Part shown: piece after piece, positions 1 through 7,500 of the stretch | Layout of the letters: every line of letters starts with the position of its first letter | Position numbering within the stretch: position 1 is the stretch's first letter | Assembly: GCA_900315105.1 (NCBI GenBank) | Contig: OMXX01000098.1 | Coordinates: 1 to 13,505, forward strand | Source: an uncultured Prevotellaceae bacterium | GTDB taxonomy: Bacteria > Bacteroidota > Bacteroidia > Bacteroidales > Bacteroidaceae | DNA length: 13,505 bases | Reading direction: 5' to 3' | Position numbers and translations under genes: made by a program | The notes under the pieces: model-generated | The model's input: only the letters and a program-made list of their open reading frames with translations | Database searches by the model: none | What the model was told of the DNA's origin: nothing

Positions 1-123
1 CGGACTGCCCTATTAGGTATCGCTCCTTCAGAGCTCTTTCAACCACATGATAGTCAACAATATACAACTGAATAAATTCGTCGAACTCACGTTAATTAAC
101 ATTCGGCTTTTTCCTGTTTTTTA
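1..123. other. Left window edge, possible gene fragment
   Basis: No gene can be assigned. On the plus strand a frame is open from base 1 to a TAA at 73-75 and would read as a 24-residue C-terminal tail (starts RTALLGIAPSEL). On the minus strand another frame is open from about 89 out through the left edge, with no usable start codon. Both look about equally coding-like, so direction is undecided. The plus-strand reading would make this the end of a gene convergent with the minus-strand gene at 287-1102, with the structured element at 124-244 lying between the two 3' ends. Confidence 0.2.
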
Positions 124-244
124 CCTTAATGTCTTGCCGTAGGCCTGATATGAGTATTTATTTTATCTGTAAGCCCAAAGGCTTACAAGGAAAATAAAAC
201 CTCATAGCAGAAGAGACTCTGTAAGAGGCTCTAAGACATTAAGG
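124..244. other. Cloverleaf-forming inverted repeat, possible structured RNA or bidirectional terminator
   Basis: The ends are a perfect 12-bp inverted repeat: CCTTAATGTCTT at 124-135 and AAGACATTAAGG at 233-244. Nearly everything in between also pairs. There is a mini-hairpin GCC-GTA-GGC (136-144), then a long hairpin 145-210. Its parts are CTG/CAG, ATGAG/CTCAT, TTTATTTT/AAAATAAA and the apical GTAAGCC-CAAA-GGCTTAC at 169-186. A third hairpin has 9-bp arms with one mismatch (212-220 and 224-232). Only about one base is left unpaired at the junction, giving a four-way cloverleaf. On the plus strand it is followed by GG and a T-rich run (247-260), which suits a terminator or small RNA made from the plus strand. 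It could equally be a MITE-like element; no family was recognised. Confidence 0.55.
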
Positions 245-286
245 GGTTTTTATTGTTTTTGTTATATACAACACACGAAAGTTGAA

Positions 287-1102
287 TTATTTCAAAAACG
301 ACAAACATTCACGGAAAGCATCATCACCAGAATAGGCATCAAGAAGAGTGTTGTCATTGAGAACCAATGCCTGACGGGAAACTAAGTTCTTCTTGCCTTT
401 CATCCTGCGATGAATAAAGGCAACGCCTACAACCTTTTCCGATATTCCCTCACAGGAAATGCCAAGACATCCTGCATTGTTCACCCACTTCATGCCCGAA
501 GAATTAAGCAAATGATCATCATAACCTATTGTGACATCCTGCACATAAAGCCTTACACGTGGTACTCGACCTTCTCCACTTGCCACAATAGGCTGTGAAA
601 GCATCAGCAGTTGCAGTTCATCACCTTGCTTCCAACCATTTGTTTCTGACAGAATTGCCATAGAAAGAGCCTTGATCGTAGTCTCAGAATTGATTTCCAA
701 GTCTCCGATACAGATATCAGAAACGAAAGCGCCATCAACAAAAGAGCATGCAACAGTTTCAAGCGTACCGTCTGAAACAACGTATGGAGCAATAATGAAA
801 CAACCACCATACTGACTATCTGCGCCCGATAGCCACACAGGCATCTGTTTCATATTCTGGCTACGAAAGGCGGCATAAACCTTCCTGCCATCATCGCAAC
901 CCTGAAAGTTACGCCCTACTCCACTCTTCAGAAGTTTATAAGTCTGAAGGATGTTATTCAAACGAAGTCTGCCACGCATCTGCGCATCAGACCGAGGATT
1001 ATTAACTGTTGGCAACTCACTAACTATTGTGTGGTCGCCATATCGAGTGTAGCGATGGTTTCCAACCTTGCCACTCATCTGAGTATTTTTTAATATAGCC
1101 AT
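287..1102 (-). CDS. Hypothetical protein, DUF6266-like
   Basis: Protein of 271 residues of unknown function. The frame is open to a TTG at 1120, but the ATG at 1100-1102 is preferred because the protein then begins MAILKNTQMSGKVGN, the way this family usually starts. The N-terminal pattern (SGKVGN, a Tyr/Arg-rich stretch, then a proline-containing motif followed by PRSDAQMRGR) resembles DUF6266, a Bacteroidota family of unknown function usually a little over 200 residues long; this is recognition by eye. There is no signal peptide, membrane segment or visible catalytic motif. It lies on the same strand as the VapE-like gene but 515 bp downstream of it, across two palindromes, so co-transcription is uncertain. 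It is bracketed by the structured elements at 124-244 and 1133-1347. No TAnnTTTG box was found just upstream. Confidence 0.72.
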   Translation of the reverse strand: MAILKNTQMSGKVGNHRYTRYGDHTIVSELPTVNNPRSDAQMRGRLRLNNILQTYKLLKSGVGRNFQGCDDGRKVYAAFRSQNMKQMPVWLSGADSQYGGCFIIAPYVVSDGTLETVACSFVDGAFVSDICIGDLEINSETTIKALSMAILSETNGWKQGDELQLLMLSQPIVASGEGRVPRVRLYVQDVTIGYDDHLLNSSGMKWVNNAGCLGISCEGISEKVVGVAFIHRRMKGKKNLVSRQALVLNDNTLLDAYSGDDAFRECLSFLK

Positions 1103-1132
1103 AATGATATTTTTATTCAAGTTCCACTTGAA

Positions 1133-1347
1133 TGTGAATAGTTAAGAGTGACGAGTGAAGAATTTAAGTTAGTATTTAGTGAATAGTGAATAACGAATAG
1201 ATAATAATACTTAATACAGGCTAACGCCTTTATGCGAACCTCGTTCTGGTGGCTACCAGTATTAAATATTATTCACTTTTCACTATTAACTATTCACTTA
1301 CAAGTGTAATTTAAATTTTTCACTCTTCACTTTTCACTCTTCACTTG
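1133..1347. repeat. Palindrome of 7-bp tandem repeats with a multi-hairpin centre
   Basis: Imperfect inverted repeat whose arms consist of heptamers. The left arm has two runs of four units of the type AGTGAAT/AGTGAAG (1133-1160 and 1178-1205) separated by 17 nt. The right arm has two runs of four complementary units of the type TCACTTT/TCACTCT (1273-1300 and 1320-1347) separated by 19 nt. The arms close with TTAATAC (1211-1217) and GTATTAA (1259-1265). The 41-nt centre folds into three small hairpins: AGGC-TAAC-GCCT (1218-1229), GCGA-ACC-TCGT (1234-1244) and CTGGT-GGCT-ACCAG (1246-1259). The last hairpin competes for base 1259 with the outer arm. No open frame is supported. Function is unknown; a REP- or MITE-like intergenic element is the nearest description. 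Confidence 0.75.
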
Positions 1348-1357
1348 AATATTCATT

Positions 1358-1439
1358 TCAACCTCAATTCTGATCCAATCAATCTCCAATCGGGAATTGG
1401 AGTTGAATTGGACTTGGATTGGAGCTGAATTGGAGCTGC
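1358..1439. repeat. Palindrome of 11-bp tandem repeats (3 + 4 units)
   Basis: The left arm is three consecutive 11-mers ending in CCAAT or TCAAT (1358-1368, 1369-1379, 1380-1390). A 5-nt centre CGGGA (1391-1395) follows. The right arm is four consecutive 11-mers of the type ATTGGAGCTGA (1396-1406, 1407-1417, 1418-1428, 1429-1439). Right-hand units are approximate reverse complements of left-hand ones, so the whole block can form a hairpin or cruciform. The same design with a different unit sequence occurs at 12594-12709. No protein reading is supported. Confidence 0.8.
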
Positions 1440-1505
1440 CTACGAGGATTAACGTGACAAAGACTTCTGATTGCTTGTTCTAATCGGTATGCTAACCATT
1501 GTACC

Positions 1506-1614
1506 CAAACAAAAAAAGTTTTTTTGCGTTTTTCCTGTCACACCGTCACACTTACTGATAGTCAGCATGTTAGGCGTGACAGGAGGATTCCTCTCCTGTC
1601 ACATTCCCGTCACA
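1506..1614 (+). repeat. Left member of the inverted repeat pair flanking the VapE gene
   Basis: This stretch matches the reverse complement of 2856-2964. In the ungapped part (1535-1614 against 2856-2935) I count 70 identical bases of 80 by hand. It contains an A7-G-T7 palindrome (1511-1525), several GTCAC motifs (for example CTGTCACACCGTCACAC, 1535-1551) and a hairpin GTGACAGGAG-(7 nt)-CTCCTGTCAC at 1576-1602. The repeat ends 3 nt before the position of the VapE stop codon (1618-1620), so it lies immediately 3' of that gene. Confidence 0.85.
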
Positions 1615-1617
1615 TAT

Positions 1618-2823
1618 TCAGGCAGCTTGTATTGGAACAACGTAATAAACAGTTCCAAGTCGAGTATGTCGGGTATCAAATCCCAACGTTTTGAGGTGCT
1701 TTCCAAGAATTGCCATATTCCTGCAATTAACTCTAACCTCAGGAAAAGTCTTCTGGATCAACCCATATACTTCCTTGATACTGATTGGTTCAATGTTTTC
1801 AACGGATTCTGGTTTGCCAATACTGTTGGAAATCATCTCGTCAAGGCTCAGCACCTTATAATAAGGTGCGTTTGCTTGCTGAAGTTCCAAGGTCTCTTCA
1901 TTGGTCAGCCAATAGCGCATATTCTTTTGTCGAAGCTCATACACAAGTTGGGCATAGAACTGATCATACTCAATGGCAGTATCATTGTCAATCAATTCGC
2001 CATCAGGTATTCTGATACATAGATAACGACGACTGCCCGTTAGATCCTGTAACGGATGCAGATTGTTCGTAGTTGAGACGAATGACGCATAACGATGACG
2101 GTCACTCTGCACACGACCATAGATCTGACGCCCATTCACCTTCGACTTAGAGAGCGTCTGCTTCAGCTCAGCCTGTTGTGAAGCCTTAATCTGGTCAAGC
2201 TCATCGATGTTGACAATAAGATTATTGGTCATTGCCATCTCCTTGTCGAACTTATTGCCGAGATTGATATGATCGAGATAGTACCTGCGGAACTGTGGTG
2301 GCAACAGACGTTGGCAGAACGTACTCTTTCCACATCCCTGACTACCGATAAAAGTAGGTACGCACTCATTGCCATGAAGCATATCCATGTGTAGCCAATG
2401 GGCAACAGCCGAGCGAAGCCAGATAGCGAACCAATACTTCTGCTTGTCAGAGAGGTTAGGAATGCAGTTGGCAAGAGCCTCAACACGATCTACCCCATCC
2501 CATTGAGGAAGTGCATTAAGATACTCTACGATAGGATCAAAGTGGCATGTCTGCTCGCTGTTTATGATAGCATTCACAAGCGACTTTATACCCTTGACCT
2601 CATCACCAAGTTCCTTGAGGCAATTAATAACAATACTGTTCTGAGCCTCGCATGAGAGTACTCGGAAAGCAACATTCTCGGAAGCAGAACGCTCACGAAA
2701 CTCAATCTGCTTGCTGAGAACGTTATTACGAAACTCATATTTCTCATGGAGGAATTCTTCCACCAGCTCCACCTCTGAGAGGCCTCCTCCTAATTGCTGG
2801 TCGTTAAGTTCCAAATTTGTCAT
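1618..2823 (-). CDS. VapE-like AAA+ ATPase/helicase with a DUF3874-like C-terminus
   Basis: A 401-residue protein of the virulence-associated protein E type: P-loop ATPases related to the helicase part of phage and satellite primase-helicases, acting in the cytoplasm on DNA. Visible motifs are a Walker A (GSQGCGKST, residues 160-168), a hydrophobic strand ending in acidic residues as Walker B (NLIVNIDELD, 201-210), a sensor-like STTNN (250-254) and a GSRRYL arginine motif (263-268). The last ~60 residues look like a winged-helix DUF3874-type domain (LGKHLKTLGFDTRHTR). No primase domain precedes the ATPase and no primase gene lies in the window, so it is either a stand-alone form or the remnant of a larger module. 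The ATG at 2823 is preceded on the coding strand by an AT-rich leader and the GTGAC-rich inverted repeat 2856-2964, which may hold its regulatory sites. The matching repeat starts right after its stop codon. Confidence 0.9.
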   Translation of the reverse strand: MTNLELNDQQLGGGLSEVELVEEFLHEKYEFRNNVLSKQIEFRERSASENVAFRVLSCEAQNSIVINCLKELGDEVKGIKSLVNAIINSEQTCHFDPIVEYLNALPQWDGVDRVEALANCIPNLSDKQKYWFAIWLRSAVAHWLHMDMLHGNECVPTFIGSQGCGKSTFCQRLLPPQFRRYYLDHINLGNKFDKEMAMTNNLIVNIDELDQIKASQQAELKQTLSKSKVNGRQIYGRVQSDRHRYASFVSTTNNLHPLQDLTGSRRYLCIRIPDGELIDNDTAIEYDQFYAQLVYELRQKNMRYWLTNEETLELQQANAPYYKVLSLDEMISNSIGKPESVENIEPISIKEVYGLIQKTFPEVRVNCRNMAILGKHLKTLGFDTRHTRLGTVYYVVPIQAA

Positions 2824-2855
2824 AATTCTATAATATTAAGGTAAGTAAATCCATT

Positions 2856-2964
2856 TGTGACAGTAATGTGACAGGAGAGAAACGCTCCTGTCACGCCTAA
2901 CACACTGACTATCAACGAGTGTGACGGTGTGACAGCAAAATCGCGAAAAAAACTTTTTTTTATT
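2856..2964 (-). repeat. Right member of the inverted repeat pair flanking the VapE gene
   Basis: Inverted counterpart of 1506-1614. It carries the same hairpin arms (GTGACAGGAG 2868-2877 and CTCCTGTCAC 2885-2894) around a different 7-nt loop (AGAAACG), the same GTGACGGTGTGACAG stretch at its distal end, and an A7-C-T8 run (2946-2961). It lies 33-141 bp upstream of the VapE ATG, so any VapE promoter or autoregulatory operator is probably inside it. Closely spaced GTGACA motifs (2857-2862, 2868-2873) resemble iterons, which is suggestive only. Confidence 0.85.
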
Positions 2965-3004
2965 TCTCATACGCTTTTTTGTATTTTGGAAGTCTTAGGA
3001 CTAA

Positions 3005-3074
3005 AGTTTAGAGTTGAGAGTTTAGGGGGTAGAGTTGTGCACTTCACACTAAACCCTAATCGCTAACCACTAAA
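3005..3074. repeat. Palindrome of 7-bp tandem repeats (5 + 5 units)
   Basis: Five contiguous heptamers of the type AGTTTAG/AGTTGAG (3005-3039) are followed without a gap by five heptamers of the opposite type, CACTAAA/CGCTAAC (3040-3074). The centre is GTGCAC. The two halves are imperfect reverse complements. Unit length matches the repeat at 1133-1347 but the sequence differs. It lies between the divergent VapE and RHS-operon transcription units. Function unknown. Confidence 0.75.
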
Positions 3075-3128
3075 CATTCTCGAATTATTCGACTGCGAAG
3101 TTAGTAAGAAAAAACACAGATACCAAAA

Positions 3129-3174
3129 CAAACAAACCAAATAAATTCAGAGGTGAATTCGTTTGGTTTGTTTG
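3129..3174. other. Long hairpin with 21-nt arms in the divergent intergenic region
   Basis: The arms 3129-3149 and 3154-3174 pair at 19 of 21 positions plus one possible G-U pair, around the loop GAGG. The arms begin CAAACAAACCAAA and end TTTGGTTTGTTTG. On the plus strand it is followed by GCATTTTTAAA, so it resembles an intrinsic terminator. No gene is known to run into it from the left, so it may insulate the two divergent units or mark an unannotated transcript. Confidence 0.55.
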
Positions 3175-3188
3175 GCATTTTTAAAGGC

Positions 3189-3200
3189 TATTGGCCAATA
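3189..3200. promoter_or_regulatory. Perfect 12-bp palindrome, possible operator
   Basis: TATTGGCCAATA reads the same on both strands. It sits about 110 bp upstream of the RHS-operon promoter and could be a dimeric regulator site. Nothing else supports that role. Confidence 0.25.
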
Positions 3201-3306
3201 AAAAATACATTTTTATGTCTGAAGAAATAGTAAAATCTCCCCAAGTACCTGTTTTTGCTCATTTTTGTGTTACCACCCCCTAAAAAACGGTAAATTTTGT
3301 TAACCG

Positions 3307-3340
3307 TTTGCATGGTTGCACATTATATTAAATACCTTTG
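3307..3340 (+). promoter_or_regulatory. Bacteroidota-type promoter of the RHS operon
   Basis: TACCTTTG at 3333-3340 fits the -7 consensus TAnnTTTG of Bacteroidota primary sigma factors. A TTTG at 3307-3310 stands 22 bp upstream, close to the usual 19-21 bp. The start point would be near 3347, leaving a leader of about 150 nt before the ATG at 3497. Five TTGCA-containing boxes occur at 3307-3312, 3316-3320, 3337-3342, 3348-3354 and 3359-3365, the last three 11-12 bp apart. An imperfect inverted repeat (CGGTAAA...TTAACCG, 3288-3306) abuts the -33 box. These are candidate regulator sites. Bases 3366-3490 show no further structure I can support. Confidence 0.6.
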
Positions 3341-3496
3341 CATAAAATTTTGCAATTATTTTGCATATTTTGACATGACGATTAGTATTTGATTGGCGAA
3401 GTCATAAATGAAATGCCTAAATCTTATTGTCAATGACGAAACAGACGATTCGTAAAGTGTGGTAATTATTATTATTTATAACATAGAACTAAAAGA

Positions 3497-4555
3497 ATGA
3501 AGACGTATTTACTTCAATCTTTTCTGTTATTGTTCGGGATAACAGCAGCTCATGGACAGGTGAACTTGTCCGACATGGCTATTGATTCTTCCGACAGCCT
3601 ACAGAAAAGCAAGATCAGGTATTTCTCCCCGGGTAAGGGAGGAAAGGACAGAGTGTGGGATTTCTCACGTAAACTTGGCTCCAAGGAGTCATCTCAGGTG
3701 ATGTTCTACAAGGACAGCACAGGTGTGGTATCGGTCGTTGAGCCGGGAAAGATACTCTACTATCGCACTACTCCCGACACGCTCATACTCTTTGCGAGCG
3801 AGTCCCCATTGGAGAAGAGGGAGTATGCAAGGAAGAAGGTATCAAAGAGATTCCCTCTTGAATACAATGACTCAATCATCAAGCGTTTCAGGTGCGAGGG
3901 TATGTATTGCGGCAATCACCCGTTCCGCGAGGTGGGCACTACAACCGTGAAGGTTGATGCCAAAGGCTCTATCGTACTTGCAGAGAATGATACTGTAAGG
4001 AACGTTCGAAGGGTACATACCATTGATTCCTACTCTATCTGCATGGACATTGATTCCGCAGCCCTTGACACAGCAAAGCTCACTCAGGTTATTGACGAGC
4101 GTTATGAGTGGTATCTGCCGGATTCACAGTATCCTATTATCGAGGATGTGACAAGCACCACATATCTCAACATGAATCCAATAGGCACGAAAAAGTATGC
4201 CTACTGCAACCTGCCTGAGGATCAGGTATCGTATTATATCACCCAGGAGGATGAGGATGCCACGGACGAGATTGACAAATCATTCGACGAGGAACAGGCT
4301 GAGCCGGACATCATCCGCTACAAGGTAGCAACAAACAACGGAGTGATAGACATCACCTACGACCTGGATGCAGAGGCGACAATCAATATGCTCGTAGCGA
4401 ACCACATGGGTATGACCTACAGGCAGAGGACATGGAGCCAGCAGGCAGGTCAGGGCTATTCTACACAGATAGACTGCAGCGGATTACGTCATGGCACGTA
4501 TATCCTCTATCTTAACGTAAACGGAAAAGTATATAGCGAGAAGGTTACACTATGA
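3497..4555 (+). CDS. Secreted protein with T9SS-like C-terminal domain, first gene of the RHS operon
   Basis: The 352-residue product starts with a Sec signal peptide (MKTYLLQSFLLLFGITAAHG, cleavage near residue 20). I do not recognise the central part; it is rich in Asp, Ser and charged residues and holds an acidic patch (EDEDATDEIDKSFDEEQ). The last ~75 residues look like a type IX secretion sorting domain: ITYDLDAEATINMLV, then a Gly-rich turn, then SGLRHGTYILYLNVNGK and EKVTL at the very end. In the family this domain directs export across the outer membrane and attachment or release. The weak AAAAGA before the ATG is normal for the phylum. The stop overlaps the next gene (ATGA, 4552-4555), which implies translational coupling with the RHS proteins. 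A role as surface partner or carrier for them is inference. Confidence 0.85.
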   Translation: MKTYLLQSFLLLFGITAAHGQVNLSDMAIDSSDSLQKSKIRYFSPGKGGKDRVWDFSRKLGSKESSQVMFYKDSTGVVSVVEPGKILYYRTTPDTLILFASESPLEKREYARKKVSKRFPLEYNDSIIKRFRCEGMYCGNHPFREVGTTTVKVDAKGSIVLAENDTVRNVRRVHTIDSYSICMDIDSAALDTAKLTQVIDERYEWYLPDSQYPIIEDVTSTTYLNMNPIGTKKYAYCNLPEDQVSYYITQEDEDATDEIDKSFDEEQAEPDIIRYKVATNNGVIDITYDLDAEATINMLVANHMGMTYRQRTWSQQAGQGYSTQIDCSGLRHGTYILYLNVNGKVYSEKVTL

Positions 4556-7500
4556 AGAATATAGAAAACACAATTTGTAAAGCGGCACTGCGCCGGATGA
4601 CAGATATGAAGATAGAATTCAAAATAATTACAGGTGATATGATAAAACATTTTTTGTTCCTCCTTTTTCTCCTCCTTCCAACAGGAAAAGGATTCTCACA
4701 GGAACTTGTCAACTATGAGGTGCACCGTCCAAGCGTAAACGCCGAGCAATTCAACATCGGAGCATCCATACAGACATCTCTCAGCAAGGGACAGCCTTCC
4801 GTCGTCATCCCCTTGTTTGAACTACAGGGAAAAGGCTACAACCTTCCCATTTCCCTGATGTTCTATGGCGGGGATGTCAACTGTGAAACCGAGGCGTCTA
4901 ACATCGGGCTTGGCTGGTCACTGATGGCCGGTGGCTGCATCACCGCCACCGTCAAGGACAGGGAAGACACCTTCATTACCAAATTGGGCGACGCTCTCTG
5001 GCAGTTCCAAGATAATTACCTGGAATCCAGCCTGCAGACTCCGGGCGCGACCAGCAGCGCGATTCATGCCATGCACGGCGACTTGATGCCCGACGAACTC
5101 CAATACTCCATTCCCGGACACCAAGGAACCCTTGAGTTGGTGGGAAAAGATAATATACTGAAATTTGACCCGAAACATTATATCATCAACGAGAACTACA
5201 AATTAGACTGGAAACTGTATCCCGACGAGACATACAAACTGGAAAAGAAAAAGGATACCAACGGTTATATATATTATACAATAACCGCAGATGACGGGAC
5301 TAAGTTCATTTTTAAGGATGTTGAGAGCAAACTGACCTATAACATGAATTCGACCACTACGATATCCTCCGCATGGTTTTTGACGAGAATAGAGACGATA
5401 AAGGGAGGAACTTTCAAGTTTCACTATGCTGACGAGACAATGTTGGACCCACATGATGAAGATCCAGAAAACGATAACAGGTATGGATGCCATAAAACCA
5501 AGCGCATAACCTATATCGAATCAGACTTCGGCTCCGTCACCTTTACATCCGGAGAACGCTGGGACAGAAGCAAAAAAGACATACATGGCAAGCGTCATGA
5601 CACACCTTCGGAAAGAATAACAAAAATAGAACTGAAAGACGAGAAAGGAGCCGTAGTCAGGGGATATGAACTTAAGAACGACAACTATTTCACCACCGCC
5701 ACAATAAACAATAACCCAGAAATAAACTGGGACACACGAATGGATTGGAGTAACTACAGGTTGAGGCTTGACAGCATCATAGAATATGATGCGTCAGGAC
5801 ACAAGTTACCTCCGTATGTCTTCACCTATGACTACAAGTTCGGCCGGGCCACGACCTGCTACAACGATCAAAGCCGCAACGACGGTAACTACAAGAGGGG
5901 ATCATGGACGAAAGGTCTCCCCTATCAGATGCTTATGAACCTGGATAAGTATGGCCAACCTGCATGCAAGGGATACCGCTTTGCGCCACCTGAGGGAATC
6001 AGCAGCGCGCCCGACTCCTATTATCACCATGATAATATGACCGTAGATGATTGTTTTTGTCTCGAGAGTGTCAAGTATCCGACAGGGGCACTCGATACTT
6101 TCGAATATGAATCCCATGACTACTCCAACATTGCGGGAAACGACACAGCGCATATCTTCCGCAATTGTGTTGCTGGAAAACGGCTGCTACAAAAGGTCAG
6201 CTATGACGGAAGCGGTGACACTCAGGCAAAAACCATCACGGAATATATATACAAGAAACACAACTCCGACTATAAACCGGATGGTGTAAGCAGTGGCGTG
6301 CTTACCAATCCCGCATTCCACTATGCCACACGTTACACATTGGGAGAAGTATTGTTTACAGGATTAGGACCCTATTCACATGTAGGGGGATTGGTAGCAA
6401 ACTGCATGAGCACTGACAAGCCGCTGAACGGCTATGCCGGACAGCCCGTGTATTACAGGGAGGTCGAGGAAGTCATCATGAATAGCTATGGCGACATCCT
6501 CAGACGCAACATCCATTATTTCAAGGACAATTTCCTGGAGCCTCCGGTGAATTATGTCTATGTGGATTATGGATCACGGAATAACTGGTTAGTGACCATT
6601 CCCAATATCATCTATGGCAAACGGTCTGACTATGATAAGTCTTTCGAAGACTTCTATCCCAACGATAACTACGCCTATCTGACCTATCCGCTTGGCGAGT
6701 TTCAACAACAAACGCAGGACGGCGAACTTCCCCTCAAGGAAGTGACGTTGGACGGCAACGGCCGGCTGATACAGAAAAGGGAATTTGTAATATATACGCC
6801 AACCGTAAACAACACCAGATACGGGTATGTGTATACGAAGGAGGACATTAAGGACGAAGACGCTAATTCCTGGTCTGCCATGTTCGGGTATGGGGATACG
6901 AAGAATGTCAGCACCCTCCCCTCCTATTCAGTATACAACATCAGCAGGACTGGACGCCACGCATGCAGAAACCATGTCAGGAGAATAATAGAGACAGCCT
7001 ATTCTTACAGGGGCAGTGACTGCGATTCCATAGTTACAATTACAAACTACCAATACAATCTGGGAAGGCCAACCTACATTGGCTCCGGTACCAACGTGAG
7101 CTCTACCACCGTGGGCTCTACCAGCGTGAGCAACTTTTACCCGGACATGCTCGATGTAAGCAGTGGCACGTCCCGCGAGGTGCAAGCAGTGGCCGCGCTC
7201 CAGCAGAAAAACATCATAGCAAAGCCCATCCAGACCGTCAGAAATAACAACGGTGCCATCGCTGAGGCGCATTACAACGACTACATGGTGCTCTCCGGGG
7301 GACAGGTCGTGCCAAAAGCATGCTATAACCTCACGTTGGACCGCAAGTATATCAAAGACCCACAGGTATCCAATGGAGCCATTGAGAAAAACGAAGGATT
7401 CTACTTGCAGGAAGAGGCACTGGCCTACGATGCGAACCTGAACCCATGCCATGTGGGCTCGCGTGTCTCCCCAGACAAGGTCATTGTTTGGGGCTACGGA

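Noticed and set aside
124..244. tRNA or hammerhead ribozyme
   Set aside because: It has cloverleaf topology, but stem lengths and loops do not fit a tRNA and there is no CCA end or T-loop motif. The hammerhead core CTGATGA...GAAA is not intact.
1105..1120. TTG start at 1120 for the minus-strand gene
   Set aside because: It adds six residues with no support; the ATG at 1102 gives the usual MAI-type beginning.
1133..1439. CRISPR array
   Set aside because: Units are 7 or 11 bp, contiguous and mirrored into inverted arms. There are no unique spacers and no cas genes.
1471..2022. Plus-strand frame of 183 codons
   Set aside because: It lies opposite the VapE-like gene and runs into the inverted repeat; the minus-strand frame carries the real Walker and sensor motifs.
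1506..2964. Insertion sequence
   Set aside because: The inverted repeats fit the outline, but the gene between them is a VapE-type ATPase with no transposase signature, and no target duplication was evident.
7081..7135. Short Ser/Thr/Val-rich repeat in the RHS protein (SGTNVSSTTVGSTSVS)
   Set aside because: A brief low-complexity linker of three near-repeats within a long protein; not enough to call a separate feature.
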